Assembly (NCBI GenBank): GCA_964639665.1
Contig: CAZXEU010000182.1
Coordinates: 1 to 29,420, forward strand
Direction: 5' to 3'
Origin: CAZXEU01 sp964639665
Lineage (GTDB): Bacteria; Bacteroidota; Rhodothermia; Rhodothermales; Bin80
Length of the DNA: 29,420 bases
How positions within the stretch are numbered: position 1 is the first letter of the stretch; every line of letters begins with the position of its first letter. The notes under the pieces are model-generated. The model was not told the origin of the DNA. It did no database searches and saw only the letters and a list, made by a program, of their open reading frames with translations. Position numbers and translations under genes: made by a program. Shown here one piece after another: positions 9,501 through 16,394 of this stretch.

Positions 9501-9579
9501 CAAGATGGAGCTGGAAGGCCACAGGGAGGCTCTGGCCGGCCTTTCTACGCATGCTGATCTGGTCATGGAAACACGGTAG
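6526..9579 (+). CDS. Large secreted Asp-box (BNR / sortilin-VPS10-like) beta-propeller protein
   Basis: A protein of about 1,017 residues with a signal peptide (first ~19 residues, ending GVAAQ). About ten Asp-box motifs (pattern S/T-x-D-x-G-x-T/S-W) include KSTDGGDSW, RTVDGGATW, VSRDAGATW, RSNDRGATW, VTRDGGSTW, RTLDYGQTW and ISFDDGASW. They indicate one or two large multi-bladed propellers. The C-terminal ~200 residues are non-propeller, with a beta-sandwich-like part and then helices with coiled-coil character. Such proteins are often annotated 'glycosyl hydrolase', but the Asp-box is a fold feature and does not prove catalysis. An upstream ATG at 6370 would add 52 residues before the signal peptide, so ATG 6526 is preferred; GTG 6520 is an alternative. 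The next gene starts 6 nt after the stop codon, which suggests translational coupling with the sugar-acid or cyclitol genes. Confidence 0.82.
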   Translation: MARCTILASLLLVSGVAAQETPPFDPVLFDGLEFRMIGPSRGGRSTTVAGHRAQPHTFYMGATGGGVWKTTDYGNSWRNISDGYFATASIGSLDLADSDPQIIYVGTGSDGIRSNVIVGRGVYKSTDGGDSWTFVGLRETGQIGAVVIHPTNPEVVYVAALGNPFRANPERGVYRTVDGGATWDHLLFVSDRTGAVDIELNPENPDEIYAALWRAERKPWTIISGDAEEDGLYVSRDAGATWTKVEEGLPEGLIGKIDLAVSAADPSRVYALVEANPEEEGLYRSNDRGATWHMVNNSGYLMTRPFYYTNVDADPTDADVVWVNNLGLHVSADGGKGFRRVSTPHGDNHDMWINPDNPQIMVQSNDGGANVTFDGGRTWSSQRNQPTAELYQVHVDNRFPYWVYAGQQDNSTIAVPSLPPEGRPGGPVAFWEAIGGCETGPSVPHPEDPDIVYSNCKGTFRKYNRTTGQEQHYYVGGVYLYGVNPASLPFRFQRVVPIEISPHDSRVIYHGSQYVHRTVDEGQTWETISGDLTAFRPERQMVSGGPITRDITGEEHYSTLYVIEASPLEEGVIWTGANDGPVHVTRDGGSTWVNVTPADMPPEGRIQSIEPSPHVAGKAFFAGYRYLLGDFTPYIYRTLDYGQTWTRITTGIPDDSPARVVREDPDREGLLYAGTEFGLYISFDDGASWQEFQQNLPVTPVTDIRVHRQDLVLSTMGRSFWILDNLTPLHGLTHEVAAAERHLFPVRDAYRMRYSTGSSSAVAPQYPPPGAMIDYYLADDETGSVELVIADSTGRVVRSFTAGTAEESPPRQQGMRGPVRPFATASGLETAAGLHRFIWDLRHEVPEEAGERRGPLAVPGTYQVQFKAGDWTSSRDLRIRMDPRVKAAGISKQDLADQLAFNMEVLHALSDARRMASRVDTLRGQIASASEAGSAASDINAELERIHAALVTEEGDSYPAPMLIDQLGYLIGFTSQGDQKPGADAYDRLAQLKMELEGHREALAGLSTHADLVMETR

Positions 9580-9585
9580 ACGCAC

Positions 9586-10500
9586 ATGCGCATCGCGAAT
9601 GCTCCGTGCTCCTGGGGCACGCTGGAATTCGACGGGCTGGAGGGAGAGCAGATCGGGTACGGCCAGATGCTGGACGAACTCACGGAAACCGGTTACGAAG
9701 GCACGGAACTGGGGGATTGGGGCTACATGCCGACCGATGTATACGCTCTGAGTACCGAGCTCGCAAGGCGGAGGATTTCGATGCGCGGCGCCTTTGTGCC
9801 GATTGCGCTGAGCAGGGCCGAAGAGCTGGAAAGCGGCATTCGCAGGGCCCTGCGTACGGCCCGGCTTCTGGCAGATGTGGCAGAACCTGCGGATCCGCCC
9901 GTGCTGGTGCTGGCGGACGAAAACGCCAGGGATCCCGTCCGCACGGCCAATGCAGGACGCATAACGTCGGCCATGGGATTGTCCAATGCGAACTGGATGA
10001 CGCTGGCGCAAGGTGCCAATGCCGTTGCGGCCGCAGTACGGCAGGAGACAGGCCTCGCTACCGTGTTTCATCACCACTGTGCCGGGTTTGTGGAAACTCC
10101 TGCCGAAATTCGCCGATTTCTTGCACTTACGGACCCTGACCTTGTATCTCTGGTCTTTGACACGGGTCACTATGCCTATGGCGCGGGCGACTGCGCAGTG
10201 GTGGTCGAAGCAATGGAAGAGCTCTTTGACCGCATTGAATATGTCCACTTCAAGGACTGCCATCCTGGGGTTGCAGAAATGGCTGGCCGCGAAGCGTGGG
10301 ACTACTTTACCGCCGTAGGTAGCGGCCTGTTTTGCGAGCTCGGAGATGGAGGCATAGATTTTCCCGCCGTAGTATCGTTTCTTCGCTCGCGCGGCTACGA
10401 CGGATGGGCTGTCGTGGAGCAGGACGTACTGCCGGGTATGGGGAGCCCGCGGGAGAGCGCTGCCCGCAACCGCGCGTATCTGCGCAGGCTAGGTATCTGA
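9586..10500 (+). CDS. IolE-like TIM-barrel protein (inosose dehydratase / sugar isomerase family)
   Basis: A 304-residue cytoplasmic protein of the xylose-isomerase-like TIM-barrel family. The opening IANAPCSWGTLEF, the metal-site segments 'VFDTGHYAYGAGD' and 'EYVHFKD', and the late 'GDGGIDFPAVVSFL' plus 'GWAVVEQD' follow the order seen in IolE. IolE removes water from scyllo-inosose to give trihydroxycyclohexanedione. The family also contains ketose 3-epimerases and 3-keto-glycoside-processing enzymes, so the exact reaction is not fixed by sequence. It starts 6 nt after the Asp-box gene and is followed by iolG (start 45 nt downstream), so the two probably act in the same pathway. That pairing favours an inosose dehydratase role. 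Confidence 0.78.
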   Translation: MRIANAPCSWGTLEFDGLEGEQIGYGQMLDELTETGYEGTELGDWGYMPTDVYALSTELARRRISMRGAFVPIALSRAEELESGIRRALRTARLLADVAEPADPPVLVLADENARDPVRTANAGRITSAMGLSNANWMTLAQGANAVAAAVRQETGLATVFHHHCAGFVETPAEIRRFLALTDPDLVSLVFDTGHYAYGAGDCAVVVEAMEELFDRIEYVHFKDCHPGVAEMAGREAWDYFTAVGSGLFCELGDGGIDFPAVVSFLRSRGYDGWAVVEQDVLPGMGSPRESAARNRAYLRRLGI

Positions 10501-10545
10501 ACCGGCATGCCGGGATGCGCCCGGCGGCCATCACTACAGTTTGTC

Positions 10546-11565
10546 ATGCAAAAGCTGAACATAGGTGTCATAGGTACCGGCAGGATTGGGCGGATGCATG
10601 CCGCGCATATCGCCTTTCGTGTACCGCGTGCCCGGCTTGCTGCCGTTACGGACCTGAATACGGCTGCGGCCAGAGCCTGCGCGGACGAATGTGGACCATG
10701 CGCTCACCTGGATTCCGCCGAGGACATGCTCGCGCGAAGCGACATTGATGCCGTCGCCATATGCACTTCTAGCACGACCCACACCGAGATCATTGAGGCG
10801 GCAGCAGCGGCTGGCAAGCACATCTTTTGCGAAAAGCCGGTAGATCTGACACTGGCGGGCATTGACCGCGCACTGGACGCGGTTGAGAAGGCCGGCGTAC
10901 TGATGCAGGTTGGCTTCAACCGGCGGTTTGATGCAAGCTTCCGGCGGGTACGCAAGGCCATCGTTAGCGGAGAAATCGGCCAGCCGCATAGCCTGCACAT
11001 CATCAGCCGGGACCCGGCGCCTCCACCGGTCAGCTATATCCGGTCGTCCGGCGGCATATTCCTGGATCTTACCATCCACGATTTTGACATGGCCAACTTC
11101 TTGTTGGGGGGCGATGTGGAGCGGGTATTTGCGCTCGGAGCAGTCAGGATTGCTCCGGAAATAGGCGAAGCCGGCGACGTGGACACCGCGACCGCACTGC
11201 TCCAGTATTCGGACGGCACCATTGCGACCATCGAGAACAGCCGCCAGACCACCTACGGATATGACCAGCGCCTGGAAGTTTTTGGCAGCAAAGGAAGCAT
11301 GCGGGCAGGCAACGCCTTTCCTGACACGACGATATTCACAAATGAGATGGGGGTAAGGCGTACCGTGCCGCATACGTTTTTCATTGAGCGGTACAAGGAA
11401 GCCTACGTCGAGGAGATGAGAGCGTTTGCCGAGGCCGCTCTCACGGGCGGAGCGTCTCCAGTCTCGGGCGAGGATGCGCGTGTGCCTGCCGTATGGGGCC
11501 TCGCGGCCGCCAGGTCCCTCGAAACGGGGCTGCCCGTGCGTCCGCGGGACATTGACGGCGCCTAG
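10546..11565 (+). CDS. iolG: Inositol 2-dehydrogenase (Gfo/Idh/MocA family)
   Basis: This enzyme oxidises myo-inositol to scyllo-inosose with NAD+. The 339-residue protein has an N-terminal Rossmann motif GVIGTGRIGRMHA, the family signature CEKPVDLTL with the catalytic Lys, and the inositol-dehydrogenase-type stretches 'VGFNRRFD', 'SRDPAPPPVSYI' and 'GGIFLDLTIHDFDMA', which supply the catalytic Asp/His pair. These match the rhizobial IdhA branch of IolG better than generic family members. ATG 10507 lies 13 codons upstream in frame, but the extra residues do not look like protein and the homologous start is ATG 10546. Neither start has a clear Shine-Dalgarno. The aldolase start codon follows after 3 nt, which indicates an operon with the IolE-like gene and fbaB. 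Confidence 0.87.
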   Translation: MQKLNIGVIGTGRIGRMHAAHIAFRVPRARLAAVTDLNTAAARACADECGPCAHLDSAEDMLARSDIDAVAICTSSTTHTEIIEAAAAAGKHIFCEKPVDLTLAGIDRALDAVEKAGVLMQVGFNRRFDASFRRVRKAIVSGEIGQPHSLHIISRDPAPPPVSYIRSSGGIFLDLTIHDFDMANFLLGGDVERVFALGAVRIAPEIGEAGDVDTATALLQYSDGTIATIENSRQTTYGYDQRLEVFGSKGSMRAGNAFPDTTIFTNEMGVRRTVPHTFFIERYKEAYVEEMRAFAEAALTGGASPVSGEDARVPAVWGLAAARSLETGLPVRPRDIDGA

Positions 11566-11568
11566 GCA

Positions 11569-12618
11569 GTGGGACGCGCCGCCTCCATACTCGGAGACGA
11601 AGCAGCGGGGCTCCTGAAGCACACATGCAAGATGCTTCCCCGCAGGGGCATACACGTACCCGGCCCGGACTATGTAGATAGGGTTTTCGCTGCGACAGAT
11701 CGCCGTGCGGCCGTGCTGGCTTCAGCTCGCCGCCTGTTCGCCACCGGGCGCCTTGCAGGCACGGGATACCTGAGCCTGTTGCCGGTAGATCACGGCATTG
11801 CGCATACGGCAGGGATGGTGTTTGCGCCCAATCCGGCCTATTTCGATCCTGACGCCATTCTTGAGCTGGCGCTTGAGGGCGGCTGCAGTGGTCTGGTAAC
11901 CAGCTACGGCGTAATCGGCGCGCTCGCGCGCAAGGCGGCGCACCGGATTCCGCTCATTCTCAAGATCAATCACGACGAACAGTTTGCGCATCCGGCAAGG
12001 TATGCCAACATTATGTTTGCGAACGTGCGGCAAGCCAGCCGAATGGGCTGTGCGGGCGTAGCCGCGACGGTCTATTTCGGGGGGCCGGGTGCGAGGAAGG
12101 AGCTGGTCGCTGCGTCGCGCATCTTTGCAGAGGCGCATGCACTGGGCATGTTCACCATCCTGTTCTGCTACCTGCATCCGAGACTGCTGGGCCCCGGCGG
12201 ACTGATCTTCGCTGCTGATCTGACGGCTGAAGCGAATCACATGGGTGTTACCATCGAGGCGGATTTCATAAAGCAGAAGCAACCTCTTCTTGGTGGCGGA
12301 TTTGCAAAATGCCCTGAGCGGTACGCCGCCACCCATGCCTCGTACCCGGCCGCATTGGCAGGAGATCATCCCGTTGACATGACCCGGTACCAGGTGGCGC
12401 TTGGATTCGAGGGGCGCGCAGGTCTGCTGCATTCCGGCGGTCCGAGCGAGCTGGATGATCGCCGTGCGGCCGTCCGTGCGGCGGTGATCAACAAGCGCGG
12501 TGGAGGCATGGGAATGCTGGCCGGCAGGAAGGCCTTCCAGGTGCCGCTGGAGAGCGGCATCAAGCTCCTGCATGCCGTACAGGACGTCTACCTCGACAGC
12601 TCCGTTACCGTGGCGTAA
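11569..12618 (+). CDS. fbaB: Class I fructose-bisphosphate aldolase (FbaB/DhnA type)
   Basis: A Schiff-base aldolase that normally splits fructose 1,6-bisphosphate into dihydroxyacetone phosphate and glyceraldehyde 3-phosphate. It is 349 residues and aligns end to end with E. coli FbaB (about 350): 'PGPDYVDRVF', 'GRLAGTGYLSLLPVDHGIAH', 'LKINHDE', 'ADFIKQK' containing the Schiff-base Lys (residues 235-237), and 'GGGMGMLAGRKAF' near the C-terminus. The GTG at 11569 is chosen because it gives the full family N-terminus; ATG 11632 would cut about 21 conserved-region residues. It begins 3 nt after the iolG stop codon. In this position it may act on an inositol-derived 6-phospho-5-dehydro-2-deoxygluconate, a role normally filled by class II IolJ, but that is inference. 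It ends one base from the convergent gene on the other strand. Confidence 0.9.
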   Translation: MGRAASILGDEAAGLLKHTCKMLPRRGIHVPGPDYVDRVFAATDRRAAVLASARRLFATGRLAGTGYLSLLPVDHGIAHTAGMVFAPNPAYFDPDAILELALEGGCSGLVTSYGVIGALARKAAHRIPLILKINHDEQFAHPARYANIMFANVRQASRMGCAGVAATVYFGGPGARKELVAASRIFAEAHALGMFTILFCYLHPRLLGPGGLIFAADLTAEANHMGVTIEADFIKQKQPLLGGGFAKCPERYAATHASYPAALAGDHPVDMTRYQVALGFEGRAGLLHSGGPSELDDRRAAVRAAVINKRGGGMGMLAGRKAFQVPLESGIKLLHAVQDVYLDSSVTVA

Positions 12619-12619
12619 T

Positions 12620-13078
12620 CTATTCTTCCCGAATCATCCTGACCAGCTCGTAAATGAGGCTGTTCGGTACGGGAAGCGTCAGGTGATACTGGGCCACCTT
12701 CCACGACTCGTCCGCGCGGACGAGTACGCCTGTGCCGCGCGTGTCGCCAAAACTCTCATTGGCCAGTATCTCGTCGAACCACGCTGTCATGCTGTCGGGC
12801 GAAATGTAGATGTGCCGTTGCCGCGGGACGTAGGTCCATCCGCGGCCCTCGGCAAATGGCCTCTCTGCATAGCCCCGAAACTCTTCCACCGTCCAGCGCT
12901 CCGTGATATCAGTGCCCAGGAATATGGCGTTTTCCGCGAAATGGCCGAAGTAGCGCGCCGAATCAGCGTCTGCAGCCGCGGCGTGAAAATCATCCAGCAC
13001 GGCGGACACGCGGTCCTCTTGGGCAAGCGATGCCTGCGCGCTGACGAACAGCAGGATGGTAAGGAAAAGTCTGGGCAT
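12620..13078 (-). CDS. Secreted SnoaL/NTF2-like small protein
   Basis: A 152-residue protein with an N-terminal signal peptide (MPRLFLTILLFVSAQASLAQ, cleavage near residue 20). The mature part has the layout of a SnoaL-like/NTF2-like cone: a first helix 'RVSAVLDDFHAAAADADSARY', then 'ENAIFLGTD', 'TAWFDEIL' and a last strand 'DESWKVAQYHLTLPVPN'. These domains bind small molecules or act as isomerases or hydrolases; a specific role cannot be read. It is the last gene of the long minus-strand operon, starting 12 nt after the GMC oxidoreductase stop. A periplasmic location matches an import or oxidation system. Its stop codon is separated by one base from the stop of convergent fbaB. Confidence 0.72.
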   Translation of the reverse strand: MPRLFLTILLFVSAQASLAQEDRVSAVLDDFHAAAADADSARYFGHFAENAIFLGTDITERWTVEEFRGYAERPFAEGRGWTYVPRQRHIYISPDSMTAWFDEILANESFGDTRGTGVLVRADESWKVAQYHLTLPVPNSLIYELVRMIREE

Positions 13079-13090
13079 GACGCAGCTCGT

Positions 13091-14572
13091 TCAGGTGTTT
13101 TGCCGAATGTGTTCGGCCGTGCGCAGGCTTTGCGCCGCGATGGTCAGGGCCGGGTTCATGGCCGCCGAAGAGGGCATGAAGGAAGAATCCACCACGTATA
13201 GATTGCGGATGTCGTGCGATCGGCACCAGGGATCAAGTACGGAGGTGGCCGGATCGGCGCCAAAGCGCAATGTGCCGCACTGGTGCGAATTCGTGGCGAT
13301 GCCCATGGCCCGGGTGAGGACCAGGGTATAGCCCGCCCGCCGCATTAGCTTGCGGGCCTCGCGCACAAGCCGCCCGTGCGCCGCCAGATTGTTGGGCTTC
13401 CACCGGATTCGAATCCGGCCTCCGGACGTCACCGTAACGCGGTTGCGCTCATCCGGAAGGTCCTCCGACATCACCCACCAGTCCATGCTCCGGTGCGCAA
13501 CGGCCTGCAGAACGGGCATGGGCACGCGTGGCTGTACCGTCTTCAGCATCGATGCCTGTACCTTGCCGATGATCTGCAGATTGCCCATGGGATAGGGCCA
13601 GCCGGGACCGCCGAAATAGAAATCGTTGATGGAAAGCGTTTTCTGGAAGACGGTCCGGTTGCGGCGCCTGGCACTGATGGCCAGAAGCACCGAATTGTTG
13701 TGCATCATGTAGTTGCGGCCTACGAGACCGGAGCTGTTGGCCAGTCCGCCCTCGCGAGAGCGGAAAAGGAGTGCCGCCGAGTTGGCGGCGCCGCATGCCA
13801 CGACGAAGGTGTCACCGCGAATTAGGCTGCGCGTGCCATCGTGCTCCACCTCGACGGCTTCCACGTGCCGCCCGCTGGCAATCAGCCGCCGCGCGAATGT
13901 GCGCGTCATGATTTCCACACTCGGGCTCTCAAGCGCCGGGCGCACGCAGCATAGCTCCGCGTCGCATTTTGCCAGCACCTTGCATGGATAGCCGTCGCAC
14001 GTATGGCAGCGTATGCACCGTCCGCCCGGTCCCAGGTCGATGCCCATGGGGAGGTGGAAAGGGTGGAGGCCCTGCTGCCTGAAAGCCAGCGCCAGCGCTT
14101 CCACTTCCGGCTCGTGCGGCACTTCCGGATGCGGATAGGGCGCCGAGCGCTGTGGCTCGGTAGGGTCGCAGCCTGCGCGGCCGTGCGCGCGATAGAGCCT
14201 TTCTGCACGCACGTACCATGGCTCAAGGTCCTCGTATGTAATGGGCCAGGCGGGGGATGTGCCCCCTTCGTGCTCCACCGCGCCGAAATCATGCTTCCTG
14301 AAGCGCGGCAGCGCCGCGCCGAAGACCTTGCTGTTGCCGCCGACCGCATAGTGGACGCCTGGGGCAAAGCTGGCCCCGTCTCCATCTTCCCACAGCTCGC
14401 GGGCCTTGTAGCGGCCGGCCCCAAAGACCGCCTCCGCATCCCAGTTTTCCTTTTCCTGGGGCAGGAATCCACCGCGCTCTATCATCAGTATGCGGGCGCC
14501 GCTGTTGCGGAGCGCCCACGACAGCGTGCCGCCGCCTATGCCGCTGCCTATTATTATGATGTCGTAGTGCAT
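13091..14572 (-). CDS. GMC family FAD-dependent oxidoreductase (Cys-rich type)
   Basis: A flavoprotein of 493 residues in the glucose-methanol-choline family, oxidising an alcohol or sugar hydroxyl group. It shows an N-terminal dinucleotide site 'DIIIIGSGIGGGTLSWAL', a Cys-rich insert 'CIRCHTCDGYPCK', and the C-terminal catalytic pair in 'NSHQCGTLRFG' (His) and 'SSAAMNPALT' (Asn). The Cys-rich insert occurs in a GMC branch common in bacterial sugar or cyclitol oxidation. No signal peptide is present on this subunit. ATG 14572 is chosen; a start at 14662 would add 30 residues before the FAD motif and overlap the permease gene. It begins 4 nt after the permease stop and precedes the SnoaL-like gene. 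The substrate is probably what the adjacent ABC system imports (inference). Confidence 0.85.
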   Translation of the reverse strand: MHYDIIIIGSGIGGGTLSWALRNSGARILMIERGGFLPQEKENWDAEAVFGAGRYKARELWEDGDGASFAPGVHYAVGGNSKVFGAALPRFRKHDFGAVEHEGGTSPAWPITYEDLEPWYVRAERLYRAHGRAGCDPTEPQRSAPYPHPEVPHEPEVEALALAFRQQGLHPFHLPMGIDLGPGGRCIRCHTCDGYPCKVLAKCDAELCCVRPALESPSVEIMTRTFARRLIASGRHVEAVEVEHDGTRSLIRGDTFVVACGAANSAALLFRSREGGLANSSGLVGRNYMMHNNSVLLAISARRRNRTVFQKTLSINDFYFGGPGWPYPMGNLQIIGKVQASMLKTVQPRVPMPVLQAVAHRSMDWWVMSEDLPDERNRVTVTSGGRIRIRWKPNNLAAHGRLVREARKLMRRAGYTLVLTRAMGIATNSHQCGTLRFGADPATSVLDPWCRSHDIRNLYVVDSSFMPSSAAMNPALTIAAQSLRTAEHIRQNT

Positions 14573-14576
14573 GCCC

Positions 14577-15398
14577 TCAAGCCTTGACGGCACCGGATAC
14601 AAGACCTCGCACAAACAGGCGTCCAAGACCAATGTAGACCAGGGCAGTGGGCAGCGCAGCAATCACTGCACCGGCCATTACCACGTTCCACTCGACAGAG
14701 AATGAACCGGAAAGATTGTTCAGTGCAATGGTCACCGGCTGGGCCTGCGGATTGGGAACGACCGTGATGCCGAACAGGAAGTCGTTCCAGATATTGGTAA
14801 ACTGAAAAATGAGTGTCACGGCAAAGGCCGGCAGCGAAATGGGCAGCATGATATGCATGAATGTCTGCAGCATGCCCGCGCCGTCCACGGTGGCCGCCTC
14901 GACGATGGCATTCGGTACACTGACGTAAAAGTTGCGAAAGATCAGCGTCGTGACAGAGATGCCGTACACGACGTGCGTGAGCACCAGTCCGGGCAGCGTG
15001 CCGTAGAGTCCGATCAGCTGCAGAAACCGGACCAGGGGCAGCAAGATGGCCTGATATGGAATGAAGAACCCGAAGAGGAGCAGTGCGAAGAGCAGCTCCG
15101 ATCCGCGGAATCGCCACTTGGAAAATACGTACCCGTTGAGCGAGCCGATCAGCGACGATACGACCGCTGCCGGCAAGACCATGGCAAGGCTGTTGCGCAT
15201 GTTGGGGGAGAGCATCTCCCAGGCCTGCAGGAATCCTCCCGCACCAAGTTGCTGTGGCAGCTTCCACATCTGGCTCAGGCTGACTTCCTGGGCTCCCTTG
15301 ATGCCGTTTGCCACCATTACGTACAGCGGCAAGAGGTAGAAGGCGAGTGCCGCAACAAGCACGGCCCACAGCAGAAGGCGTCCGGGTTGCAGTTTCAT
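14577..15398 (-). CDS. Carbohydrate ABC transporter permease, MalG type
   Basis: A 273-residue inner-membrane permease of the carbohydrate uptake (CUT1) class. It has a first membrane helix 'LLLWAVLVAALAFYLLPLYV' and the cytoplasmic EAA loop 'IVEAATVDGAGMLQTFMHIM', which docks with the ATPase. The C-terminus 'LGRLFVRGLVSGAVKA' is typical of MalG-like subunits. The ATG at 15398 overlaps the stop of the upstream permease gene by 4 bp (ATGA), a sign of translational coupling. It pairs with the MalF-type permease and the binding lipoprotein. No ATP-binding subunit is encoded nearby. Confidence 0.9.
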   Translation of the reverse strand: MKLQPGRLLLWAVLVAALAFYLLPLYVMVANGIKGAQEVSLSQMWKLPQQLGAGGFLQAWEMLSPNMRNSLAMVLPAAVVSSLIGSLNGYVFSKWRFRGSELLFALLLFGFFIPYQAILLPLVRFLQLIGLYGTLPGLVLTHVVYGISVTTLIFRNFYVSVPNAIVEAATVDGAGMLQTFMHIMLPISLPAFAVTLIFQFTNIWNDFLFGITVVPNPQAQPVTIALNNLSGSFSVEWNVVMAGAVIAALPTALVYIGLGRLFVRGLVSGAVKA

Positions 15399-16390
15399 CG
15401 CTCTCGCTGGCGGAGGGTGCGTGCGAGGTACGGTACGACGACCAGGCAGGAGAGCAGCAGCATGACCACCGATGCTGCTGCGCCCAGGTTGTAGCGGGCA
15501 GCCCGGAACATCATTTCGAACACGAATATGGCTGGCACATCCGTGGCAAAGCCGGGACCCGGGCCGGACATCGAAAAGACCAGATCGAAGATCTTGAGCG
15601 AGACGTGCAGCAGAATGATGGCCGTGGACGACGTAATCGGCCACAGCATCGGTATGATGACGCTGCGGTACATGCGGGCTTCGCTGGCCCCGTCGATACG
15701 GGCCGCTTCGCGAACCTCGTTGCCTATAGCGGCAAGCCCGCCCATGTACATGGCCATCACGAAACCGGACAGCTGCCACGTGGCCGCAATGGCCACGGGA
15801 ATCAGCGCCACGGGCACGCCCCACTGGATCTGGAATTCGGCTCCTGCCGGCCAGGCGGCCGCCAGAACCTGGTTGACAGACATCACGACCAAGGGGTCCG
15901 TGGTCCAGCCGGGGGCGAGCGGTCCCAGTCCTGCCAGTTCCAGCGCCGCATTTACGCCCAGCATTTCAAAAATGAGATTGATGCCGGTCTCGGGATTGAA
16001 TAGCCAGCGCCACACTACGCCGGTGACGATGAACGACAGGGCATAGGGAAAAAGGAACGCACTGCGAAAGAAGTTTCGGGCCCGGAACTTCCGGTCGAGC
16101 AATATGGCAAGGGCGAGTCCCAGCCCCATGGCCATGGCGATAAACAGCACTGTAAACACCACCGTGTTGCGCAGGTCAGCCTGGAAGCGCGGCATCCTGA
16201 ACATGTCCACGTACGTCTGGAAGAGCGGCTCGCGGAGGCTCAGGTCTATTGCGAGCGTCCGCCAGTTTGTGAGCGAGAAATAGAAGCTCGTGCCAATGAA
16301 GCCGTACACGAAGATGGCCGTGGCCACCAGCGATGGCAAGAGGACAAGAAGGGGCTCTCTGGACCGAAGAGCGCTGGAGCTGCGCAGCAT
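15395..16390 (-). CDS. Carbohydrate ABC transporter permease, MalF type
   Basis: A 331-residue inner-membrane permease, partner of the MalG-type subunit. It contains about six hydrophobic helices, beginning 'LLVLLPSLVATAIFVYGFI', and the EAA loop 'EVREAARIDGASEARMYRSV'. Its length suits short MalF homologues that lack the large periplasmic insert of E. coli MalF. It starts 4 nt after the binding-protein gene ends and overlaps the next permease start by 4 bp. Together the three genes make a sugar-type importer lacking only the ATPase. Confidence 0.9.
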   Translation of the reverse strand: MLRSSSALRSREPLLVLLPSLVATAIFVYGFIGTSFYFSLTNWRTLAIDLSLREPLFQTYVDMFRMPRFQADLRNTVVFTVLFIAMAMGLGLALAILLDRKFRARNFFRSAFLFPYALSFIVTGVVWRWLFNPETGINLIFEMLGVNAALELAGLGPLAPGWTTDPLVVMSVNQVLAAAWPAGAEFQIQWGVPVALIPVAIAATWQLSGFVMAMYMGGLAAIGNEVREAARIDGASEARMYRSVIIPMLWPITSSTAIILLHVSLKIFDLVFSMSGPGPGFATDVPAIFVFEMMFRAARYNLGAAASVVMLLLSCLVVVPYLARTLRQRER

Positions 16391-16394
16391 GGCC

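Noticed and set aside
9145..10263. Long minus-strand open frame of 372 codons opposite the Asp-box and IolE-like genes
   Set aside because: It lies antisense to two well-supported genes, starts without a ribosome site, and its translation lacks any domain. Such frames are common opposite GC-rich genes.
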